Shown: in pieces, positions 17,786 to 25,357 of the stretch
Layout: each line of letters begins with the position of its first letter
How positions within the stretch are numbered: position 1 is the stretch's first letter
From: Flavobacterium franklandianum
GTDB taxonomy: Bacteria; Bacteroidota; Bacteroidia; Flavobacteriales; Flavobacteriaceae
DNA length: 64,000 bases
Reading direction: 5' to 3'
NCBI RefSeq assembly: GCF_007097365.1
Contig: NZ_VJZR01000001.1
Location: 434,001 to 498,000 of the forward strand
The notes under the pieces: generated by a model
Seen by the model: only the letters and a program-made list of their open reading frames with translations
Told to the model about the DNA's origin: nothing
Databases searched by the model: none
Program-made: the position numbers and the translations under genes

Positions 17786-17814
17786 AAGCGATTCAGAGAT
17801 GAATCGCTTTTTTG
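17786..17814 (+). terminator. Terminator after tRNA-Asp
   Basis: AAGCGATTCA pairs with TGAATCGCTT around GAGA and is followed by a T-tract. Confidence 0.85.
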
Positions 17815-17849
17815 CCCCAAAAAAGCATTTAAGAAAGTTGTGTTGTTTC

Positions 17850-17872
17850 GCTACGACTTTGTAACTCGTAGC
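17850..17872. repeat. Small hairpin between tRNA-Asp and the GIY-YIG cassette
   Basis: GCTACGA and TCGTAGC are complementary around CTTTGTAAC. It has no T-tail and lies immediately before flanking repeat A. Confidence 0.5.
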
Positions 17873-17874
17873 AG

Positions 17875-17932
17875 GGTTTAGTAGTTAGACCAATGAAAAG
17901 CTTTCCACTTTTGTGGATAGCTTTTTTGATTT
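17875..17932 (+). repeat. Direct repeat A flanking the GIY-YIG gene
   Basis: Starts GGTTTAGTAGTTAGACCAAT and ends with the hairpin AAAGCTTTCCAC/GTGGATAGCTTT plus T-tract. Copy B at 18205-18274 shares both ends. Copy A is by itself a good terminator. Confidence 0.85.
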
Positions 17933-17943
17933 AATTATTTCTT

Positions 17944-18198
17944 ATGTTTTACGTTTATATTTTATATTCGAAATCTTTCAACCTATATTATAAAGGATTT
18001 ACTACTGATATTTCTAAAAGATTAGAGTATCATCATGCAGGGAAAAGTACTTATACTTCAAAAACTGATGACTGGGAATTGGTTTATTGTGATAAATTTG
18101 AAATAAAACGGGAAGCATTAATTGAAGAAAAGAGATTAAAAAAATTGAATAAAGCATCAATAGAGAAAATCATTTCAAATTATAACTCTGATAAATAG
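17944..18198 (+). CDS. GIY-YIG nuclease family protein
   Basis: An 84-residue single-domain protein with the GIY-YIG nuclease fold: YVYILYS at 3-9, YYKGFT at 15-20, conserved arginine in SKRLEYH, and the downstream catalytic Glu in the EEKRLKK region. Such short stand-alone proteins are frequent and often multicopy in Flavobacteriaceae, near tRNA and rRNA genes. This copy is enclosed by two direct repeats, which suggests a cassette that has moved or duplicated. Target DNA and role are unknown; nicking DNA is inferred from the fold. Confidence 0.85.
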   Translation: MFYVYILYSKSFNLYYKGFTTDISKRLEYHHAGKSTYTSKTDDWELVYCDKFEIKREALIEEKRLKKLNKASIEKIISNYNSDK

Positions 18199-18204
18199 GC
18201 GAAA

Positions 18205-18274
18205 GGTTTAGTAATTAGACCAATGATCTCGTCTTTTGGGACGAGACCACTTTTGTGGATAGCTTTTTTGATTT
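18205..18274 (+). repeat. Direct repeat B flanking the GIY-YIG gene
   Basis: Shares GGTTTAGTAATTAGACCAAT and the end CCACTTTTGTGGATAGCTTT with copy A, but the 5' arm of the terminator hairpin is replaced by a separate small hairpin TCTCGTC/GACGAGA. Confidence 0.85.
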
Positions 18275-18292
18275 TTAGCTCGGTTCTAATTT

Positions 18293-18793
18293 TTAAAACA
18301 GCCCTGATTTATTCTCCCAAACAATCCAAAGGAACAATCCAAAATACATCATACAAATCACAAACTTCATAAAACTTGAAGCCAGAAAGCCTATAAACGA
18401 GCCCGTGGCAGCCTTAAAAGCTCGACCGTGATCTTTGTAATCATAAATGAGTTCACCGATAAATGCGCCCACAAAAGGACCAATAATAAAACCGAAAGGA
18501 ATAGGAGCAAAAATCCCCACAATCAAACCGATATTGGTCCCCCAAATACCATAAGAACTTCCTCCAAATTTCTTGGTTCCCTTGGCAGGAATGACATAAT
18601 CTAAGACCGAAATCACTATAGTAATCAAAAGCGTAATTCCAAGAAACCAATAATTTACAGCTACAGTATTTGTAAAATAAAGCAATACTAATCCAAACCA
18701 ACTTATACTTGGACCCGGTAAAACGGGCATAAAACTTCCAAAAATGCCGATAATCATAAACCCAAAACCAATAATTAGAAGTAATAAATCCAT
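18293..18793 (-). CDS. DUF456 family membrane protein
   Basis: A 166-residue inner-membrane protein with about five hydrophobic segments rich in Gly, matching DUF456: GSFMPVLPGPSISWFGL near 19-35 and the glycine-rich PIPFGFIIGPFVGAFIGEL segment later. The C-terminus ends with hydrophobic residues and WENKSGLF. The function of the family is unknown; a role in glycine-zipper-type membrane association is sometimes proposed. Divergent from the lipoprotein gene at 18874. Confidence 0.8.
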   Translation of the reverse strand: MDLLLLIIGFGFMIIGIFGSFMPVLPGPSISWFGLVLLYFTNTVAVNYWFLGITLLITIVISVLDYVIPAKGTKKFGGSSYGIWGTNIGLIVGIFAPIPFGFIIGPFVGAFIGELIYDYKDHGRAFKAATGSFIGFLASSFMKFVICMMYFGLFLWIVWENKSGLF

Positions 18794-18808
18794 AAAATAA
18801 ATTTTTAG

Positions 18809-18816
18809 TATTTTTG
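18809..18816 (+). promoter_or_regulatory. Promoter -7 element for the lipoprotein gene at 18874
   Basis: TATTTTTG, a TAnnTTTG match. A transcript from here supports the ATG at 18874 rather than the TTG at 18814, which lies inside the element. Confidence 0.5.
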
Positions 18817-18873
18817 AAAATTAAAGCAGTACTTTTAAACAAAATTAAAACAGCGTTTGTTTCTTTAACGAAT

Positions 18874-19356
18874 ATGAGGAAAATAATTTTAATATTACTT
18901 TTTTTGTCATTACTTTTCAATTCCTGTCAGTACTTCGACAAGCAAGTGCCGTCAGAAAAGGATTTGCTACAAAAGGAACTCAAAGCCATCAATTGGAAAG
19001 AAGTCGACGAGTTTCCGTCGGTTGTAGATTGTGATAAAATTGAGAATAAAACCCTGCGACAACAATGTTTTTTTGAGATTATGACCCAACTAATTCAAGA
19101 AAAATTGAGCGTCGACACCTTGTCGATTCTTTATCCTGAATTGGACACAATCGAAGTGAAAGTGACCATTTACCCGAACGCCACGATGCAATTTGAACCC
19201 CAATTTCCAAAGGATTCGGTCGCTTACGACAAAATAAAAATTGATAGTATTCTCAAAGCTCGTTTGGTCAATTTTCCAAAAGTAAACCCAGCCATAAAAC
19301 GTGGAATTCCTGTAAAAACACAATTTATCCTTCCGGTTATTTTAAAGGTTGAGTAG
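18874..19356 (+). CDS. Lipoprotein with a TonB C-terminal-like domain
   Basis: A 160-residue predicted lipoprotein. The signal peptide RKIILILLFLSLLFNSC has its lipobox Cys at about 18. The middle is charged and helical. The last 60 residues (VTIYPNATMQFEPQ through NPAIKRGIPVKTQFILPVIL) resemble the TonB C-terminal domain, which ends in a G-x-PV-x-x-x-F-x-LP strand. Unlike TonB there is no membrane anchor helix plus proline linker; the protein would instead be lipid-anchored. A structural or partner role at the cell envelope is inferred only. Confidence 0.6.
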   Translation: MRKIILILLFLSLLFNSCQYFDKQVPSEKDLLQKELKAINWKEVDEFPSVVDCDKIENKTLRQQCFFEIMTQLIQEKLSVDTLSILYPELDTIEVKVTIYPNATMQFEPQFPKDSVAYDKIKIDSILKARLVNFPKVNPAIKRGIPVKTQFILPVILKVE

Positions 19357-19361
19357 TGAAC

Positions 19362-19390
19362 TTGTCATCCTGAGCGCAGTCGAAGGAGGG
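19362..19390 (+). repeat. Half copy of the TGTCATnC palindromic repeat
   Basis: TGTCATCCTGAGCGCAGTCG followed by AAGGAGGG; same family as 5512-5589 and as the sequence embedded in the gene at 48219. Confidence 0.65.
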
Positions 19391-19470
19391 AGCTTTTTCC
19401 AGCTGTACACTATATCTTTTGTCGCGAACCCCACCATAAAAGGATGTCGTTTCCATCTGGGTTAGGGCTT
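19391..19470 (-). repeat. Structured dispersed repeat, copy 1
   Basis: On the minus strand it reads GATGGAAACGACATCCTTTT, then a GC-rich loop, AAAAGATATAGTGTACAG and an AAAAAGCT end. It shares an 18-base identity (CTGTACACTATATCTTTT on plus) with copy 3 at 48126-48199 and the same architecture with copy 2 at 46502-46577. It sits just behind the stop codon of the GT2 gene. Confidence 0.75.
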
Positions 19471-19478
19471 TAGGGATT

Positions 19479-20573
19479 CTAAAATCTTCTTCCTTTCCAT
19501 TCGTATTTTCCAAACAAGGAATACAAAGCCACACTCACACTAAAAAAAGGATAGATCAAACTACTTATTAAATAGAAATGCGTTTTGTTTTTTAAGAAAC
19601 CATTCGTTTTATGAATTAAAACAAAGTCAACTGAAAATTTAGCCAACAGTAAAAAACACATTAAAAAAAAGTTTCCTTTCTCAAACAATAAACAATAAAC
19701 AACAAGCAACAAAGCAACATTCCCTCCAAAAACGATCAACCCCAAACCAATCCCAAACTTGCTTTGATACGAACCTGTTTTCGAAGCCCAACGCACTCTT
19801 TGGTAAAATAAAGACTTCCAATCATCTAAAGGTTTCGTGATGACAACGTTATTTTTAGATTGCAAATAATGAACTTTTTCAGGGAACCGAGCCATCGCTT
19901 TTTGCAACAAAAAAACATCATCACCACTGGCAATTCTGTCATTTCCTTCGAAACCATTGAGTTCTTTAAAAAATGATTTGGTGTAAGCGAAGTTAGCTCC
20001 ATTGCACATAAACCCTTTTCCCAATCCAAAACTTCCTATCGTTGCGCCTTGCAAACTAGCTAAATCCAATTGCTGGAAATGATGCAAAAATTCTTTTTTG
20101 CAATCATAAGTAACCGCACCAGCAATCATCGAAACTTGGTTTTTTTGCACATAATTATCTAATGTCAATAGCCAGTTTTCATTGACCACACAATCCGCAT
20201 CAGTCGTTATAATCCAATCGTTTTTAACAACTCGTATCGCTGTTGTAATCGCATCTTTTTTTGGGGAATTCGAAACACGAATGTTTTTTATGACCAAAAC
20301 CTGAAACCGGCAATCTGCATTCTGTAATCTGCAATCTGAGGCATCATCAACCAGAATAACTTCAAACAATTCCATCGGATAATTCAATTTAGAAAAACTG
20401 TTTAACAGATTTGGCAAATTTTCAGCTTCATTCCGAAAAGGGACGACAATCGAGAATTTTGTTTTTGGCTTCAAGCCAAGATATTCAAATGAATTGACTT
20501 TGGTAAAACCATAAATTAGAGCTATTATTGATAGACAATAGAAAATTGTAATTATGTATAAAACAAATATCAT
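19479..20573 (-). CDS. Family 2 glycosyltransferase, membrane-anchored
   Basis: A 364-residue GT-A enzyme with an N-terminal transmembrane helix (about 1-22) and C-terminal membrane helices (about 285-355). Motifs are FSIVVPFRNEAENLPNLL, EVILVDDAS, the metal-binding TTDADCVVNENWL, and the acceptor-side QRVRWASK. It probably moves a sugar onto a lipid or polysaccharide acceptor at the inner membrane. Right after VDDAS lies an unusual insert, DCRLQNADCRFQ, encoded by a short tandem repeat of a type normally seen between genes. The start overlaps the stop of the upstream flippase-like gene (ATGA), so both are one operon. Confidence 0.85.
   Translation of the reverse strand: MIFVLYIITIFYCLSIIALIYGFTKVNSFEYLGLKPKTKFSIVVPFRNEAENLPNLLNSFSKLNYPMELFEVILVDDASDCRLQNADCRFQVLVIKNIRVSNSPKKDAITTAIRVVKNDWIITTDADCVVNENWLLTLDNYVQKNQVSMIAGAVTYDCKKEFLHHFQQLDLASLQGATIGSFGLGKGFMCNGANFAYTKSFFKELNGFEGNDRIASGDDVFLLQKAMARFPEKVHYLQSKNNVVITKPLDDWKSLFYQRVRWASKTGSYQSKFGIGLGLIVFGGNVALLLVVYCLLFEKGNFFLMCFLLLAKFSVDFVLIHKTNGFLKNKTHFYLISSLIYPFFSVSVALYSLFGKYEWKGRRF
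20304..20341 (-). repeat. Captured short repeat inside the GT2 gene
   Basis: On the minus strand, variants of GCAGATTACAGAAT and CAGATTGC follow each other and encode CRLQNADCRFQ. The same GCAGATTACAG-type sequence is commonly intergenic and recurs at the 3' end of tag (61230-61262). Confidence 0.65.
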
Positions 20574-21514
20574 TGCGCTATTTTAGTTTTGAAATTCATC
20601 ACATAATAACTACCAATAATAACAGGCAAAACCACGTTCAAAAACCACATTAGTGTACTTATAAAAACCACGATCCATTCGTTGACGCCCAGAATTCCAA
20701 AGAAATAAACAGCAACACTTCCTTTTACAGCAAAGTCCAAAAACTGAAAAGTAGGCAAGGAGGAAGCCAAAAAGTAAACACTCGCAATGGTTGCCATTAA
20801 TGTGAAATAAGGTAAGTCTACATCAAATGCCAAAAACAAAAAATAATATTGATGCGAAAAAACCAAATACCGGCAAATAGCCAAAAACATATTTTTCTGG
20901 TGAATCGATTTTGGAATTTCGTTAATCTTGTGAATCAGTCTCTCGATGGAATAGCCTTTGATATTTATTTTCTTCGAAAAAAATAAAATTCCAAAAAGCA
21001 AAAAGCAAATTCCAAATAAGACGAGAACTGTTTTTGAAGTGATAATATTGTAATTGGCATTGAAATATATCAAGCCAAATATTCCGAAAACCACCGACAA
21101 AATCATTTGGATTCCATTGCAAATCAAGTTTAAAAAGATAACTTTTTTGGTTTCGAATTTTTTGAAAAACAGTGCTTTTCCAGCATATTCGCCAACACCA
21201 TTTGGCGTGAATAATCCCGCGGTTAAAGCGCCAAGAACTTGCTTAGTTGCTTCAGGCAAAGAGATTTTATGCAGATGCAAAACCAAATTTTGCCATTTCA
21301 AAATTTCGAAAAACCGATTCAATACACTCAACAACAATATAAAACTGATTCCTGCAATCGATTGGTTTTTTTGGAAAAGAATAATGAATTTCTCCCAATC
21401 GAGTTTGTCGTTATTGGCCAATTGGCTGTAAATAAAATAAAATGCTCCACCAACAATCAAAAGTTTGATTAGAAAGAGAAGAAACCGCTTCGTTGTGGGA
21501 GAAATTGAAATCAT
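20570..21514 (-). CDS. Lysylphosphatidylglycerol synthase-like membrane protein (UPF0104)
   Basis: Integral membrane protein of 314 residues from the ATG at 21514; an ATG at 21562 exists but adds a poorly matching tail. Seven to eight hydrophobic segments are visible, with the family-typical GGAFYFIYSQL in the first, ALTAGLFTPNGVGEYAGKA in the middle and LASSLPTFQFLDFAVKGS later. It belongs to the AglD/MprF-like transmembrane superfamily whose members flip or transfer lipid-linked groups. It lacks the MprF catalytic synthase domain, so aminoacylation is not indicated. Co-transcribed with the GT2 gene, it may handle the same lipid-linked substrate. Confidence 0.8.
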   Translation of the reverse strand: MISISPTTKRFLLFLIKLLIVGGAFYFIYSQLANNDKLDWEKFIILFQKNQSIAGISFILLLSVLNRFFEILKWQNLVLHLHKISLPEATKQVLGALTAGLFTPNGVGEYAGKALFFKKFETKKVIFLNLICNGIQMILSVVFGIFGLIYFNANYNIITSKTVLVLFGICFLLFGILFFSKKINIKGYSIERLIHKINEIPKSIHQKNMFLAICRYLVFSHQYYFLFLAFDVDLPYFTLMATIASVYFLASSLPTFQFLDFAVKGSVAVYFFGILGVNEWIVVFISTLMWFLNVVLPVIIGSYYVMNFKTKIAQ

Positions 21515-21555
21515 GTTTGCAAAGTAACAAATTAAAATTTGCAAAAGAGCAACGA

Positions 21556-21678
21556 ATGACAAACCACCCTATTCTAAAAATTACAGTTTTGAGTTATTCA
21601 AAATATTTTTTTGAAGTAGATGCTTCAAATGAATTAGATTTGTATAAAATAAATAACAATCTAGAAAGTATAAATTGA
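21556..21678 (+). CDS. Very short ORF, doubtful
   Basis: ATG at 21556 opens a 40-codon frame (begins MTNHPILKITVL, ends NNNLESIN) in the spacer between two real genes. No family recognised and no downstream terminator. It overlaps the predicted promoter of the esterase gene. It may be a leftover of a gene or chance. Confidence 0.15.
   Translation: MTNHPILKITVLSYSKYFFEVDASNELDLYKINNNLESIN
21635..21642 (+). promoter_or_regulatory. Promoter -7 element for the esterase gene
   Basis: TAGATTTG, a TAnnTTTG match 42 bases before the ATG at 21684. Confidence 0.45.
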
Positions 21679-21683
21679 ATTTT

Positions 21684-22625
21684 ATGAAAAACAATAGTGG
21701 TGTAAAATTAGTTTTGAGTCTTTTGTTTTTGGTTATTACCTTTTCGGTTTTCTCTCAAAATCAGGAAATACCTTTATGGCAAAACATTCCAGGGGCTATT
21801 AAATCTACTGATTATAAAGAGGAAATCACCAAGGATGATGAAGGAGTAATAAGAGGAATGAGTAAAGTTTCGCAACCCACATTAACAGTTTTCTTAGCAG
21901 ATCAAAGTTCAAATAATGGAACAGCTGTGATTATATGTCCAGGAGGTGGTTACACCCATTTGGCAATCAATAAGGAAGGATATAAGATTGCAAAATGGTT
22001 CAACGGTTTTGGCATTTCCGCTTTTGTTTTGAAATACCGAATGCCGAGCGATTTGACTATGAAAGACAAAACTATTGGGCCATTACAAGATGCACAAGAA
22101 GCTATACGAATGGTTCGTCGCAATGCTTCAAAGTGGCATTTAGATCCCAATAAAATTGGAATTATGGGTTTCTCTGCAGGAGGACATTTGGCTGCAACAG
22201 TATCTACCCATTATGAAGATAAAGTTTATGATTCAAAAGATGAAGTGAGTGCTCGCCCCAATTTTTCTATCCTGATTTATCCAGTAATATCGATGCAAGA
22301 TGGAATCACTCATAGCGGTTCCAAAAAATATCTATTGGGCGAAAATGCTAATAATGAAATGGTCGAGAAGTTTTCGAATGAAAGAAGGGTTGACGACAAA
22401 ACGCCAAAAGCATTTTTGGTTCATGCCACAGATGATAAAGTTGTTCCCGTTGAAAACAGCATCAATTATTATTTGGCATTAAAACAAAATAAAATTCCAG
22501 TCGAGATGCACATCTATGAAAACGGAGGACACGGATTTGGTTTAGGAGTTCAAGAAACTAATATCAATTGGCCTAAAGCCTGTGAAAAATGGATGGCAGC
22601 CAATGGATATTTTCCTCAATTGTAA
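21684..22625 (+). CDS. Exported alpha/beta hydrolase, acetyl-esterase-like
   Basis: A 313-residue secreted hydrolase. The signal peptide VKLVLSLLFLVITFSVFSQ precedes QEIPLWQNIPGAIKS, the typical start of bacterial xylan/acetyl esterase-like proteins. The oxyanion segment CPGGGYTHLA is followed by the nucleophile elbow GFSAGG with Ser164, the acid region VHATDDKVVP, and the catalytic His in ENGGHGFGLG. It likely deacetylates carbohydrate or a small ester in the periplasm. The ATG at 21684 gives the clean signal peptide; the upstream TTG does not. Not in an operon with glycoside hydrolases here. Confidence 0.85.
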   Translation: MKNNSGVKLVLSLLFLVITFSVFSQNQEIPLWQNIPGAIKSTDYKEEITKDDEGVIRGMSKVSQPTLTVFLADQSSNNGTAVIICPGGGYTHLAINKEGYKIAKWFNGFGISAFVLKYRMPSDLTMKDKTIGPLQDAQEAIRMVRRNASKWHLDPNKIGIMGFSAGGHLAATVSTHYEDKVYDSKDEVSARPNFSILIYPVISMQDGITHSGSKKYLLGENANNEMVEKFSNERRVDDKTPKAFLVHATDDKVVPVENSINYYLALKQNKIPVEMHIYENGGHGFGLGVQETNINWPKACEKWMAANGYFPQL

Positions 22626-22694
22626 TGAATCTAAAAAAAAAACTTAATGATTGTTTCGGGTTATTAAAGTTAAAAAATTTGCAGAAAACTATTT

Positions 22695-23249
22695 ATGTCA
22701 AACGAACGCATCATATTAGGAATAGACCCTGGAACCACGATTATGGGTTTTGGAATAATAAAAGTTGTTGGGAAAAATATGCATTTTATCCAACTAAACG
22801 AATTGCAATTGTCCAAATACGACAATCATTATCAAAAACTGAAAATCATTTTCGAACGCACCATAGAACTCATCGACACCCACCATCCCGATGAAATTGC
22901 CATTGAAGCCCCATTCTTTGGCAAAAACGTACAATCGATGTTGAAACTCGGAAGAGCACAAGGCGTTGCAATGGCTGCGGGACTTTCGAGAGACATCCCC
23001 ATCACCGAATACGAACCCAAGAAAATAAAAATGGCCATCACCGGAAACGGAAATGCCAGTAAAGAACAAGTAGCCAAAATGCTCCAACAACTTTTAGGCT
23101 TAAAAGAATTACCCAAAAATCTCGATTCTACCGATGGATTGGCGGCAGCTGTATGTCATTTTTTCAATTCTGGAAAAGTGGTGGGAGAGAAAAGTTATAC
23201 TGGTTGGGATGCTTTTGTTAAGAATAATGAAGAACGAGTAAAAAAGTGA
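22695..23249 (+). CDS. ruvC: Crossover junction endodeoxyribonuclease RuvC
   Basis: Holliday-junction resolvase of 184 residues that cuts four-way junctions with RuvAB. The catalytic acidic residues are in GIDPGT (Asp11), IAIEAPFFG and the C-terminal [11 protein letters not shown]. Length and order are normal. It is followed by hemW after a short spacer with a heptamer satellite. Confidence 0.95.
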   Translation: MSNERIILGIDPGTTIMGFGIIKVVGKNMHFIQLNELQLSKYDNHYQKLKIIFERTIELIDTHHPDEIAIEAPFFGKNVQSMLKLGRAQGVAMAAGLSRDIPITEYEPKKIKMAITGNGNASKEQVAKMLQQLLGLKELPKNLDSTDGLAAAVCHFFNSGKVVGEKSYTGWDAFVKNNEERVKK

Positions 23250-23276
23250 TTGGTGTTCAGTATACAGTTTGCAGAA

Positions 23277-23306
23277 CTGACCACTGACCACTGACCACTG
23301 ACCACT
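23277..23306 (+). repeat. 7-bp tandem repeat CTGACCA, four copies
   Basis: Four perfect CTGACCA units plus CT in the ruvC-hemW spacer. Same unit length as the AATCTGA satellites but a different sequence. Confidence 0.9.
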
Positions 23307-23311
23307 AATTT

Positions 23312-24448
23312 ATGAGCGGAATCTACATTCATATCCCTTTTTGCAAGCAGGCTTGTCATTACTGCGACTTTCATTTTTCGACTTCGATGAAGAAGAAAGA
23401 CGAGATGGTTTTGGCTTTGGCCAAAGAAATCCAAATGCGAAAAAGCGAGTTCAAAGATGAGGTCGTAGAAACCATTTATTTCGGTGGAGGAACGCCGAGT
23501 GTTTTGACAACGGAAGAAATTCAATTCTTAATTTCAGAAGTCTATAAAAACTACAAAGTTGCAGGAAATCCCGAAATCACACTCGAAGCCAATCCCGATG
23601 ATTTATCCAAAGATAAAATAATCGAATTATCGAAAAGTCCAATTAACCGACTTAGCATTGGGATTCAATCTTTTTTTGAAGAAGATTTAACGATGATGAA
23701 TCGCGCACACAATTCAGTAGAAGCGAAAGAATGTTTGGAAATCACCACACAATATTTCGACAATATTTCCCTTGATTTGATTTATGGAATTCCGGGAATG
23801 AGTAATGAAAAGTGGAAACAAAATATTGAAACAGCTTTGTCATTTGGCATTCCACACATTTCGAGTTATGCTTTGACGGTTGAACCTAAAACAGCTTTGA
23901 ACAAACTCATTCAAACAGGAAAAATCGCCAAACCAAGCGATGATTTAGCGCAAGAACATTTTTCTATTCTTGTTGAAACGCTTGAAAAAAATGATTTTAT
24001 TCATTATGAATTGTCGAATTTTGGTAAAGAAAACTATTTTTCAAAAAATAATTCAGCCTATTGGTTGGGTAAAAAATATCTTGGAATTGGTCCTTCAGCA
24101 CACAGTTATGATGGAATTTCAAGAAGCTGGAACGTTTCGAATAATACGATTTATTTAAAATCATTGGCCGAAAATAAATTACCCAATGAAATTGAAATTT
24201 TATCCAAATCCGACCGTTATAACGAATATATTATGACCGGTTTGCGAACTATTTGGGGCGTTTCTTTGGATAGAATTGCAACAGAATTTGGAAACGATTA
24301 TTTAGATTATTTGCAAAAGCAAGCACAGAAATTTATCTATGACGATTTACTTTTCATTGAAAACAAGATTTTAAAACCAACTCGAAAAGGTAAATTTTTA
24401 ACTGATGGAATTGCTAGTGATTTGTTTTACTTAAATTTGGAAGCCTAA
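23312..24448 (+). CDS. hemW: Radical SAM heme chaperone HemW
   Basis: A 378-residue radical SAM protein formerly called oxygen-independent coproporphyrinogen oxidase-like; HemW delivers heme to respiratory targets. The cluster motif is CKQACHYCDF with Cys11, Cys15 and Cys18, followed by ETIYFGGGTPSVL and the substrate loop SIGIQSFFEEDL. The C-terminal HemW domain (GIGPSAHSY, then IMTGLRTIWGV) is present. It lacks the extra N-terminal cysteine signature of true HemN, which favours HemW. Confidence 0.92.
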   Translation: MSGIYIHIPFCKQACHYCDFHFSTSMKKKDEMVLALAKEIQMRKSEFKDEVVETIYFGGGTPSVLTTEEIQFLISEVYKNYKVAGNPEITLEANPDDLSKDKIIELSKSPINRLSIGIQSFFEEDLTMMNRAHNSVEAKECLEITTQYFDNISLDLIYGIPGMSNEKWKQNIETALSFGIPHISSYALTVEPKTALNKLIQTGKIAKPSDDLAQEHFSILVETLEKNDFIHYELSNFGKENYFSKNNSAYWLGKKYLGIGPSAHSYDGISRSWNVSNNTIYLKSLAENKLPNEIEILSKSDRYNEYIMTGLRTIWGVSLDRIATEFGNDYLDYLQKQAQKFIYDDLLFIENKILKPTRKGKFLTDGIASDLFYLNLEA

Positions 24449-24458
24449 CCACAAAGGG

Positions 24459-24512
24459 CACTAAGTAGGCGCAAAGTTCACTAAGCTTTGTGTGTTTCGT
24501 GCCTACTTAGTG
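24459..24512. repeat. Nested palindrome between hemW and the GNAT gene
   Basis: Outer arms CACTAAGTAGGC (24459-24470) and GCCTACTTAGTG (24501-24512) are perfect complements; inner arms GCAAAG and CTTTGT form a second stem. It is followed by another AACTTAGTG. A cruciform-like REP-type element with no T-tail. Confidence 0.8.
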
Positions 24513-24536
24513 AACTTAGTGTTTAAATCAAACAAT

Positions 24537-24938
24537 ATGATAACAATCTCAACCGATAAAACTAAACTTGATGTTCCTTTCATCCAGGATTTTTTAAAGG
24601 ACATTTATTGGGCAGCTGGAAGAACCATTGACGAAGTGCAAACCACTATTGACAGTTCCTTTTGTTTCGGAATTTATTTGAATGATGTTCAAATTGGGTT
24701 TGCTAGAGTGGTTACAGATTATGTAGTTTTTGCGTATTTGATGGATGTTTTTGTTGACAATAAACATCGCGGAAACGGCTATTCCTCTATTTTAATTGAT
24801 GCAATGATGAACGAGCCCGTTTTGAAAAATATTAAAATATGGAGATTGGCAACATCCGATGCGCATTTTTTATATGAGAAATTTGGGTTTTGCGCCTTGG
24901 CACATCCCGAAAAAATGATGGAAAAAGTTACATTATGA
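24537..24938 (+). CDS. GNAT family N-acetyltransferase
   Basis: A 133-residue GNAT enzyme. The acetyl-CoA loop is HRGNGYSS near 82-89, preceded by FAYLMDVFVDNKH, and the C-terminal strand WRLATSDAHFLYEKFGF is typical of the small sortase-like GNAT proteins. The ATG at 24537 is chosen over an upstream TTG that would extend into the palindrome. The substrate is unknown. Its stop codon overlaps the ATG of the MmcQ-like gene. Confidence 0.82.
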   Translation: MITISTDKTKLDVPFIQDFLKDIYWAAGRTIDEVQTTIDSSFCFGIYLNDVQIGFARVVTDYVVFAYLMDVFVDNKHRGNGYSSILIDAMMNEPVLKNIKIWRLATSDAHFLYEKFGFCALAHPEKMMEKVTL

Positions 24939-25306
24939 ATCTAGAAATATACTACGAATATTGCCTTTCTAAAAAGGGTGTAACCGAGCATTTTCCTTTC
25001 GATCAAGATACTTTAGTTTTTAAAGTGGGCGGAAAAATGTTTGCACTTTCGTCTATAAATCAATGGGAAAAGAGCGAGCCATCTGTTAATTTAAAATGCA
25101 ATCCAGATTATGCACAAGAATTACGAGCTCAATATGATGACATCAAACCCGCGTTTCATATGAGCAAAGTGCATTGGAATACAGTTGTCATAAACAGTGA
25201 AGTTCCGGATAAATTTGTCAAAGAATTGATCGATGATTCCTATGAATTGGTTTTCAAAAGTTTAACCAAAAAAATCCAAAGCGAAATTCTGCAATTAGAA
25301 AATTAG
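24935..25306 (+). CDS. MmcQ/YjbR family protein
   Basis: A 123-residue protein of the MmcQ/YjbR (CyaY-like fold) family, often called DNA-binding. Visible family features are the opening LEIYYEYCLSKKGVTEHFPF, KVGGKMFAL and VNLKCNPDYAQELR, then HMSKVHWNTV. The start ATG overlaps the preceding GNAT stop (ATGA), so the two genes are translationally coupled. The in-frame extension upstream lies wholly inside the GNAT gene and is not used. The real function of the family is unclear. Confidence 0.88.
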   Translation: MNLEIYYEYCLSKKGVTEHFPFDQDTLVFKVGGKMFALSSINQWEKSEPSVNLKCNPDYAQELRAQYDDIKPAFHMSKVHWNTVVINSEVPDKFVKELIDDSYELVFKSLTKKIQSEILQLEN

Positions 25307-25310
25307 GCAT

Positions 25311-25318
25311 TACTTTTG
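25311..25318 (+). promoter_or_regulatory. Promoter -7 element for the PH-like/SHOCT gene
   Basis: TACTTTTG, a TAnnTTTG match. It covers the TTG at 25316 that could otherwise be read as a start, supporting the ATG at 25358. Confidence 0.5.
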
Positions 25319-25357
25319 CAAAACATTTCAGAACACAATTCAAATAATATACTTACT

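Noticed and set aside
18453..18920. 155-codon frame overlapping the DUF456 gene on the same strand
   Set aside because: Out of frame with DUF456, aromatic-rich translation typical of a shifted membrane gene, and it also runs over the divergent lipoprotein start.
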